In this document: positions 56,301-64,000 of the stretch, piece by piece
Layout of the letters: each line of letters starts with the position of its first letter
Position numbering within the stretch: the stretch's first letter is position 1
NCBI GenBank assembly: GCA_030248215.1
Contig: JASANG010000289.1
Location: 248,001-312,000 of the forward strand
Reading direction: 5' to 3'
DNA from: Enoplolaimus lenunculus
Lineage: Eukaryota; Nematoda; Enoplea; Enoplida; Thoracostomopsidae
Length of the DNA stretch: 64,000 nucleotides
The notes under the pieces: model-generated
The model's input: only the letters and a program-made list of their open reading frames with translations
Told to the model about the DNA's origin: nothing
The model's database searches: none
Position numbers and translations under genes: made by a program

Positions 56301-56808
56301 CACCAATAGACGTTGCAATAGAATGTTGCACACGTAAGCTGAGTATGCGACCTGTACTACAACCGTAAAATTCAGCAGCGTTCATTGTTAACATTTTGGC
56401 CAGATCTCGGAAAGATTTTGTTGTTGCATTGACAAAATATTGTGGACGGCGGATAAGCAGTGTACATACAATGCCTTAACGTTTTGAAAAAGACCAAGAG
56501 TTTCCGGTAATTATTTGACAAACTGAAATTATAAGGTGCAAAGGACGTTGATGGTTGTCTTATAAAATATAAAGGAAGCCGCGTAATTTTTTAATAATCC
56601 GTTCATGTCAAACTGTTTTGGTTTATAAGCTCTTTTTTCAGCGGCGCCGAGAAAACCAACGGTCAAAAAATCAGCCGACAAAGAGATGGCCGAATTGGAG
56701 GCATTTGCGGCATCTTTTTGTGTTCCGATTTTAATATTCATGCGTTGGATTGTTAATTTTGCCTGCGCTAATGTTGGCCCTGTGATGTGTATTGATATGT
56801 ACCTATAA
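53364..56808 (+). CDS. CHMP4: CHMP4, ESCRT-III core subunit (copy 1)
   Basis: Snf7-family protein. Exons with GT-AG introns and matching phase: 53364-53438, 53972-54080, 54892-55069, 55445-55565, 55912-56032, 56642-56808. Begins MNVWGKLFGHDKK, then PTPQEAIQKLREVEEMLNKK (amphipathic start and helix 1), KKHGTKNQK then ALKRKKQYEKQLSQIDGTL (helix 2), FQREALENASTNTEVL, and the acidic DDLMAELERLEQEELD helix near the C-terminus (MIM region). It polymerises on endosomal membranes in multivesicular-body sorting, abscission and membrane repair. In copy 2 the protein stops after MAELEAFAAS (226 aa, close to the usual 224). In copy 1 two bases are missing there, so the frame runs on for about 29 residues; this sits at the edge of a poor-quality stretch and is probably a sequence error. 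Confidence 0.94.
53575..53683. mobile_element. CGAGAC-motif MITE end in CHMP4 intron 1
   Basis: Starts CAGAGATGGGCATCTCGG and shows tandem CGAGACCGAGACC, then mirrored TCTCGGACTCGG. Its other end was not resolved. Confidence 0.65.
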
Positions 56809-56815
56809 GCGGTCC

Positions 56816-57145
56816 CAACAAAGCACAAAAACAACAAAGAGCGAAACCACAGAGAGCACCACCACACACCAACCACAAACCAACCGAAAAAAGACCAGAC
56901 CAAGAACAAAAAACGACAAAGACACACCAAAAAAACAACACGCACAGACACGCGCCCAAAAACAACAAACAAACACACACACAAAAAAAAACACGAAACG
57001 CAGAAAACAACAAGGAAAAAAAGAAATTATACAAAAAAAAAGGAATAAAAGAAAAAAAAAACAAAAAAAAAAACCAACAGAAAAAAAACAAAAAAAGAAA
57101 ACAAAAAAAAAAAAAGAGAAAAAGAAAAAAAAGAAACACAGAAAA
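56816..57145. other. T-poor, A-rich block 1, probable sequence artefact
   Basis: About 330 bp almost free of T on the plus strand (runs of A with C and G). The corresponding place in arm 2 (about 60868-60878) holds only about 12 bp. Frames here (Lys/Gln/Thr-rich plus strand; Phe/Leu-rich minus strand) are by-products of composition. Confidence 0.8.
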
Positions 57146-57504
57146 AGAGTTTCAGCTTTTGAAGTAAGTGCATTGATCTCAGCTTTTTCGAATATATATC
57201 TTTACTGGCGTTCTCTAACCAAAATCCAACATTTCCTTTTCGAAATATACCCCTAATATCATCCTGGTTTATCAATCAGTATTAGCATAAGACTCCGGTA
57301 GTTTTTGGTATTTTGGCTCGCACAAGAATGAAGATATACACTTTCAATGTAATGATTCTGTTTTTAGTACCGCATGCTTTCCTGATAGCAGTGGATATAA
57401 CGTGTTATATATATTGTGAACAGTTTCGAGTATCAGCTTAACCCAAATGATTCTTCGGCGCGTACAAGAAGGTATATTTGTGCGCTCATATAAATGTGGT
57501 TTCA

Positions 57505-57720
57505 ACAAAGGAAAACAACAACACAGCACAACAACGCCAAAACAGAACAAACGCAACGCGCACACGCCCCCCCACACACCCACCAGCCACGAAGGGAAAC
57601 GCCCCACACCCAAACACGCGAGCCCCGCAGCAGCAAGCCAGGCGCCAAAGCGGCCCCAAACAGGAAAGAACAGCAATCGAGGAACCCAGGCCATCGACAG
57701 GGAGTGCGGTCTCGTCTAGG
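57505..57720. other. T-poor, C/A-rich block 2, probable sequence artefact
   Basis: About 215 bp, T-poor, inserted relative to arm 2, where ACAAGAAGGTATATTGGTGG-like sequence (inverse of about 60565-60590) continues directly. Smaller blocks of the same kind lie at about 57825-57885, 57963-58012 and 58268-58370. Confidence 0.75.
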
Positions 57721-58397
57721 TCCGTCTCGTTAAGTCGGCATCTATACTGGTCTAGATTTGTCGCCATCAAGTAATTTGCGCACGGTAGGTTCGGACCGAC
57801 GCCAGACAGTATTGAAAAACATCCAGTCGCCAAAGCACAACAACGACGCAGGACAAAGCCGCGCGTCGGGGGTCGGAATTCGATGGTTGTAGTGTTTTTG
57901 GAAAAAGTATAGAGGCGACCCTTAAAGTTAGATTTTTCATCAAGTGTTGTATGTAATTCTTGCAGAGCAGAGCAACACAGCAGAAGACACAAAAAGGCGA
58001 AAAACAGAAGTGTAGAAAACAATTTTATTTATTTGTATATTCCGTTGTACAAATAGTTATACGCACCAGTTGCTAAGTCTTTGATTATATTTATTGATGA
58101 GTTTTGTCATTCGGTAGCTTGTGTTCATTACTTCGTTATTTAAATTATTATTAGTCAGGTTCCCCTCATGTAAGTCTTTTCTTGTTTAAATCTTACTGTA
58201 CGCATTTTTGGCTCCAGTCATCAAGGTGGGGGCAGAGGGCGCAAATACAATAACGTGTCCACCAGTATAAAAATCATGGCGCACCAACAAAGCACACCCC
58301 AAAAACCACACGCAAACCAACACAACCACCCAACACAACACACAGGGGAGGGCGGGTATTGTTCCAATAGAAACGAGTTGTCTAAGATCAAACATTG

Positions 58398-59085
58398 TTA
58401 AACATCCCAAAAAACCCACCAACAAACCCACAAAAAACAAAAACCCAAACCCCCCAAACAACAAACACCCAAAACCAAAAACAACAAACAACACAAAAAA
58501 ACAAAAAAAAAACCACAAAAAAAAACACAAAAACAAACAAACCAAAAACAAAAAAAACAAAAAACACAAAAAAAAAAAAAACCAAAAAAACAAAACAAAA
58601 AAACACAAAAACACCAAAAAAAAACACACAAACAACAACCAACAAAAACAACAAACCCCACAACCCAACAAAAAAACAAAAAAAACCCCAAAAAACCAAA
58701 CACAAACCAAAAAAACCAAAAACCAAACAAAAAACAAAAACAAACCAAACCCAACCAAAACAAAAAACACAAAAAAAACCACCCCAAAAAAAAACAACAC
58801 AAAAAAACCAAAAAAAAACAAACAACAAAACACAACAAAACAAAAACAACAAAAACCAAACAACACAAACAACCACAACCACAACAACAACAAAACACCA
58901 CAAACAACAAACCCAAAAAAACAAAACCAAAAAACAAAAAACCACCACAAACAACCACAAAAAAACACAAACCAAAACCAAACAAACAAACCACCCAAAA
59001 AAACACAAAACCACAAACAACACAAACAAAACACAGAATCAAAAACAACAAACACAAAAACCCCCCACCCACCAAGCAACAACAT
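58398..59085. other. A/C-only block, probable sequence artefact
   Basis: From about 58410 to 59030 the plus strand is essentially only A and C (no G or T), non-periodic. It replaces about 130 bp of ordinary sequence in arm 2 (about 60036-60165). Very unlike every other part of the window. Three long frames on both strands here are composition artefacts. Confidence 0.85.
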
Positions 59086-59110
59086 AGAGTACTAAAAGTA
59101 AATAATTTCG

Positions 59111-60004
59111 AATCTAAGCACAATTCAATTAAAGACTTTACTTCAGACTTATCAGAATTGGCACTCTTACCTTGTGATCACATCATTAAAGTCTTTCACA
59201 AAGATAAGCATTGGTTAACGATGAGTCCGTTGCGCGATAACTATGACAACATTCATCTTACATACTGCCAGACAAATTTGTGCTCCTTCACTAATGGCTA
59301 TAAGATTTCTTTTGAGTTCAATTCTTATAAAGGTACAGGGGCTGACATATATATTCCGGGGTTGGCTGATTTCCATGTTCCACTTGGATATTGTTGTTCG
59401 GTTTTCCAGACAGAGGCTTTCGCCATTGAGAAACGCATCTCCTACTTGTTAGTTCGTGAAGTTAACAAAAAGTGTATTGTGATTTTCAGTGACGCCCAAG
59501 CTGCAATAAAAACACTAGATAACTGTTTGGTCAATAGCAAGACAGTGTTCGAGTGCTAACAAAACCTTTATGAGCTCTCTGCTGATAATTACGTTAGTTT
59601 TATCTGGGTTACAGGGCACATTAATGTGCCTGGGACCAGAACCATTTTCAAACGTAGCACTCTCGATAGTAGCGAGATCGATTGGAAAAGAAATATTGGA
59701 GAGAGCTATGAACAATTGGGTAGCTCGTCATTCTTGCAGGCATCTTACAACTTTTCTGCCTTACTGTAATCAGAAATGGACATCCAATTTGTGGAAGTTA
59801 AACAAGCATCGTATGAGCTTAGGTCTCAGAGCTCTGAGTGGGTATTGCAATTTGAATAATAATAAATTGGCAACAACTAATGAATATTCTTTTTGTCATA
59901 ATGAGACAGATACAGAAAGCCAATTCCTACTCAGCTGAACAAAATATTCGGCTCTATGGGAAACTGGGGCCACGGTTCTTCAACAGAATAGGGCTTCGCA
60001 GCTG
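59111..60004 (+). mobile_element. LINE RNase H and C-terminal tail in the palindrome loop
   Basis: Single-copy loop between the arms. 59158-59559 holds an RNase H-like domain as in I-group LINEs: CSFTNGYKI (decayed T-D-G-S), VFQTEAFAIEKRI, IVIFSDAQAAIKTL. 59570-59938 continues in shifted frames with the RNase H end (VSFIWVTGHINVPG) and a downstream RHLTTFLP...FCHNETDTESQFLL segment, the usual C-terminal C-x2-C...H-x-x-x-C-like region of these elements. No RT upstream. Degenerate fragment. Confidence 0.8.
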
Positions 60005-63000
60005 AATATTAAAAATTATTTACTTTTTAGTACAATCTAAACATGAACTTTAGGTCTGCTCTGCAGTAGGAGATTGCACAAGAGATGGCGGTACCATCTA
60101 CTCTATCTGGCTACAGTTTGGATACAACCACTGGCAATACTCTGTATTCGACGACATCGTGCGGATGTTAACAATGTTTGATTTAGACAACTCGTTTATT
60201 GACTACCTGATTTTTATACTGGTGGACACGTTATTGTTGATACTGAGCCAAAAATGCGTACAGTAAGTTTTAAACAAGAAATTACATAACCTGACTAATA
60301 ATAATTTAAATATATGACACAAGCAAATACAAACTCATCAATAAATATATCAAAGACTTAGCAACTGGTGCGTATAACTATTTGTACAACGGAATTACAA
60401 ATAAATAAAATTGTTTTCACATTAATTACATACAACACTTGATGAAAAATCACTTTAAGGGTGCCTCTATACTTTTTGATGTTTTTCAATACTGTCTGGC
60501 ATCGTCCGACACCGTGCGCAAATTACTTGATGGCGACAATTCTCCAGTATAGTGCCGACTTAGATGAACCACCAATATACCTTCTTGTACGAATCATTTG
60601 GGTTAAGCTATACTCGAAACTGTTCACAATATTATAACACGTTATACTGCTATCAGGATGCAGCACTAAAACAGAATCATTACATTGAAGGTGTATATCT
60701 CTCTTGTGCGACCAAATACCAAAAACTACCGGAGCCTTATGCAATACTGATTGAACCCGGATATTAGGGGTATATTTCAAAAGGAAATGTTGGATTTTGG
60801 TTAGGAACCCAGTAAAGATATATATTCTAAAAATCTGAGATCAATGCCTTACTTCAAACTAAAACTACCGCTTTATAGGTACATATCAATACACATCACA
60901 GGGCTCAACATTAGCGCAGCAAAATTAACAATCCAACGCATGAATATTAAAATCGGAACACAAATTAAGATGCCGCAAATGCCTCCAATTCGGCCATCTC
61001 TTTGTCGGCTGATTTTTTGACCGTTGGTTTTCTCGGCGCCGCTGAAAAAAGAGCTTATAAACCAAAACAGTTTGACATGAACGGATTATTAAAAAATTAC
61101 GCGGCTTCCTTTATATTTTATAAGACAACCATCAACGTCCTTTGCACCTTATAATTTCAGTTTGTCAAATAATTACCGGAAACTCTTGGTCTTTTTCAAA
61201 ACGTTAAGGCATTGTATGTACACTGCTTATCCGCCGTCCACAATATTTTGTCAATGCAACAACAAAATCTTTCCGAGATCTGGCCAAAATGTTAACAATG
61301 AACGCTGCTGAATTTTACGGTTGTAGTACAGGTCGCATACTCAGCTTACGTGTGCAACATTCTATTGCAACGTCTATTGGTGTGTTACTATTTTTTCAGG
61401 AAAGCTTTAACCTAAAAACTTAAACTCGACTAAGCGTTCCAACTAGCAAAAATTTAGCCACAAAGGTAAACATTTCTAACGATTCCCAGCGACATTAAAT
61501 TTGTCAAAACACACAACAAAATAAAAATTTGACAAAAATTTCAACTGTAATAAAGTTCTGAACTGAAATGCTAGAACAAACATCCATTACGTTTTAAGCA
61601 TCACTATACACAAATATGACACTGTTCGAAAATTTTTTAACCTCATTCACCTTTCGGGGACTCTTTAGACGGAACATCGGAAAGCTTTGCATCCGGTGCC
61701 GGTGCAATATGTAAAAGATGTGAGTCCAACTCTTCTTGTTCCAATCGTTCCAATTCCGCCATGAGATCATCCTAAATTTTCAAAATTTCACATTTCCTTA
61801 TAAATCAAGTTTCAAAATCGACATTTTGACTTCATCTAAATTTTGATTAAATGGAAATTATGATTTTAGACATCATAAAATAAAATAGTGTTAAGATAAA
61901 CCATGGGCGTAGAGAGACTTCGGAAAAGTAAAAGTTTCGAAGGGGCGGCTTGTCGTGACAACAGTTTAAAAAAGTCAAAGATACTGCGGACAATGCTGCC
62001 AAAAGAAAGTTTGTCCCCTAAACTTCCTGGCCACGACATTGCTAAACACAATTAACACAAATAATTGGCACAGGTTTAATCTTAACAGAAATAAAATCCT
62101 AAGCTCTTTGTTCATACTTCATCAATTCTACTGGAAGTCCCAAGTGCGCCCGGATTAGAGACTGCTTCCGAAATTTCAGTCGCTATTTCTTGTTGCTCTG
62201 CGATAACATCAATCAAGTCGTGCACTTTATCTGCATCCCTAAAACACAACATCTGCTCAAGCTTCAATAGAAGCTATAAAAATTAAAACAGAATTGTGTT
62301 TCTAAGACAAAAAACAAGATTTACGAAAACTAATTCAAAACGAATGAATATTGACAGCAAATAATTTTAACAATCTTTATCAGCGAAAGTAGCCACACCG
62401 GGTATATTGTTACGTTCAAAATACTATTCTGTAACAATTAAGCAATAACTTACGACACATTCGACGAAGAAATTTGCTCTATTGAATATAACGTAATACA
62501 CACGGCACAGCATTAAAAACGAATTCTGCCTAACTTTGGCTATCTGTTCTTAAAGTAACCAAAAATATTTATTTCAAAGCAGTAATTTTAGAAAAAAACG
62601 CGCCGACCCTTACATATGATTATGAGCTGATTTAAGAGCTCTAGCAGCGCTACCCATTACACTGAGTACTTCAGTATTTGTGCTGGCGTTTTCTAACGCT
62701 TCCCGTTGAAATTCAATTGTTGCCAGTGTTCCATCAATTTGAGATAGCTGCTTTTCGTACTGTTTCTTCCTTTTTAGAGCGTGAAGAGCAACTAGAATAC
62801 AAATCCGAAAATACATAACCGCTACGGCATGTGAAAGTGAACAAACTCAATAGTGTTATGAGAAATGGCAGTCACAAATTGCGCGCAAACGCCAATCCGA
62901 CACGGTGGAATGATTAATTATTTGGTTAAACCCAATGCCAGTAAATGTTACATAATGTGTGTTGAATAATTTTTAAAGCAATAATAACGTATATTGTGTG

Positions 63001-64000
63001 CGAATACACTATACACTGAACGTTACTTTTGTTACTAAAAATATATCACAGTGTTTCTTCGTTTGTTGACGTGATAGAGCTTTAACATAATTTGAATGCA
63101 ATTATCTTTTTCGGCGAATAGCTGGCAGTTAAAAAAAACATGATTTGAGAAACATACATCCAACGTAATTTACAATCTTAACAGTATCTGCTATCAGGGT
63201 GCGAGAAGCTTTAGATCTCGGTGTAATTTTAATGCCAAATCTTAAAGATTGGCCGCACATAGACCATGCACAATAGCTTATTGCATTATTTAGATTGTTT
63301 CGATGCTTTACTAAAGTGATATTTCTGTCTTGTCTTCCGCTTTTCAATTATTTGTTTGCCTGTTGCTGAATCCGGTTCTGTTGTATGGTCTCCTCATTTA
63401 TTGTCTGACATAGATAGGGTTGCGTCAAAAAATTGTTCAAAAAATTCAATTTGAACCGTTCCAATTACCTGGCTAGGTTACAATATTTAAAGCTAAGAAA
63501 GAGCTATTTAGGTTACGCACGATTACAGTTAGCACAAATACTCATTTTGAGGCATAAAGGGGGCAACAAGCTACTTTCAATCATGTCAAAAACTTTTACG
63601 TACGTTTCTGATTTTTGGTCCCATGTTTTTTAGCTGATGCAACTTCTTGACTAATCTTCTTCTCCAAAAAATCGGACTTTTTGTTCAACATTTCTTCAAC
63701 TTCACGGAGCTTCTAAAAGGATATACGTAAGTTGAAACAAAGAAACAAAACAAAAAATTAATTTACTAAAATATGTACATATAAACATATTATTATGCAT
63801 ACAGATACGAAATTAGTTTATATAAAAAATATCACACCAGAAGTCGAGGATGCAGCAAATGTATGACTGTATTGTTAAAGTAAGTGATAGCTGAAGGATA
63901 AAATATTTCTGTGAAATTATGAAATTTCATAGTTATGCAATAATTACGAGAAGATACTCTGACACGAAAGCATTAGAAAGTTTATTTTGAAAATTTTAAC
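60005..64000 (-). repeat. Giant inverted repeat, arm 2
   Basis: Inverted copy of 53684-59110, cleaner at its inner end. Continues past the window edge. Innermost match: 60010-60035 (ATTATTTACTTTTTAGTAC) against 59086-59110. Confidence 0.95.
60965..63712 (-). CDS. CHMP4: CHMP4 copy 2 (exons 2-6; exon 1 outside window)
   Basis: Minus-strand exons 63604-63712, 62614-62791, 62118-62238, 61651-61771 and 60965-61041, in register with copy 1. The last exon ends DKEMAELEAFAAS then TAA at 60965-60967, giving the expected C-terminal helix that binds ALIX-type Bro1 domains in this family. Coding sequence is otherwise identical to copy 1. By symmetry exon 1 should lie about 320 bp beyond the window end. 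This copy appears to be the correct version; copy 1 may be a reflection of it. Confidence 0.9.

Larger units (their letters stand above)
53684..59110 (+). repeat. Giant inverted repeat, arm 1
   Basis: Inverted match to 60005-64000. From 53684 to about 56640 it is virtually identical to 61040-64000 (one single-base length change seen, near 54577). Coordinates sum to 117684 and then 117683. From about 56700 inward the match continues, but arm 1 carries many small indels plus blocks of T-poor sequence absent from arm 2. The outer limit of the palindrome lies at or left of 53684 and beyond the right window edge. Confidence 0.95.

Noticed and set aside
56768-57275. Frames with poly-Phe/Leu (minus) and poly-Lys (plus)
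   Set aside because: Same cause: a T-poor block missing from arm 2.
57447-58022. Pro/Thr/His-rich plus-strand and Cys/Leu-rich minus-strand frames
   Set aside because: They fall in the second T-poor block and noisy arm sequence; no domain and no counterpart in arm 2.
58186-59123. Long Phe/Val/Cys-rich minus-strand frames and Lys/Thr-rich plus-strand frame that look like a membrane protein or low-complexity protein
   Set aside because: They arise wholly from A/C-only sequence that lacks stop codons by composition and that is absent from the mirror arm.

Overview
This is an AT-rich animal (metazoan) nuclear window. The evidence is two multi-exon host genes with GT-AG introns (epsin and the ESCRT-III subunit CHMP4), and a repeat load typical of invertebrates: Ty3/gypsy, BEL/Pao, RNase H-bearing and L1/Tx1-like LINEs, tRNA-derived units and many hAT-type MITEs. 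The sequence alone does not let me name a species.

Layout. 1-13.4 kb: two related Ty3/gypsy copies on the minus strand. Copy B is bounded by LTR-like repeats, abuts or interrupts copy A, and ends in an integrase tail with a PHD finger. 13.4-19.5 kb: no protein gene; a foldback element, a five-unit array of tRNA-like Pol III units (minus strand), then a three-unit 408-bp array with tRNA-like heads (plus strand) that looks like an insertion with an empty paralogous site at 27.4 kb. 19.5-29.1 kb: gypsy fragments, one interrupted by a hAT MITE, and a very young but incomplete BEL/Pao copy with near-identical LTRs and an exact 5-bp target duplication. 29.5-33.3 kb: a degenerate LINE (PHD finger, 2A-like peptide, endonuclease, RT, RNase H) interrupted by a hAT MITE. 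33.6-38.9 kb: a gypsy fragment and more MITEs. 39.17-44.82 kb: an intact 8-exon epsin gene (about 623 aa), with a 1.8-kb near-palindrome in intron 3. 44.8-53.3 kb: a MITE-rich intergenic tract, an L1/Tx1-like fragment and a dense inverted motif array. 53.4-64 kb: CHMP4, then a giant inverted repeat whose second arm carries the same gene again on the minus strand.

The two host genes act in one route: epsin is an endocytic adaptor that recognises ubiquitinated cargo at clathrin pits, and CHMP4 forms the ESCRT-III filaments that sort such cargo into multivesicular bodies. Nothing suggests co-regulation; the adjacency may be chance.

Two signals stand out. (1) The giant palindrome: outer arms are essentially identical, while the inner part of arm 1 is full of indels and T-poor or A/C-only blocks absent from arm 2. 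This looks more like a fold-back long-read or assembly artefact than old duplication. (2) A set of short hAT-type elements with 8-bp target duplications, in which each family carries its own tandem hexamer (CCGGAA, CAGGAA, ATCGGA, ATCGGC, CGAGAC) in mirror orientation at the two ends. The hexamer seems to change in concert within a family while the general architecture stays fixed.
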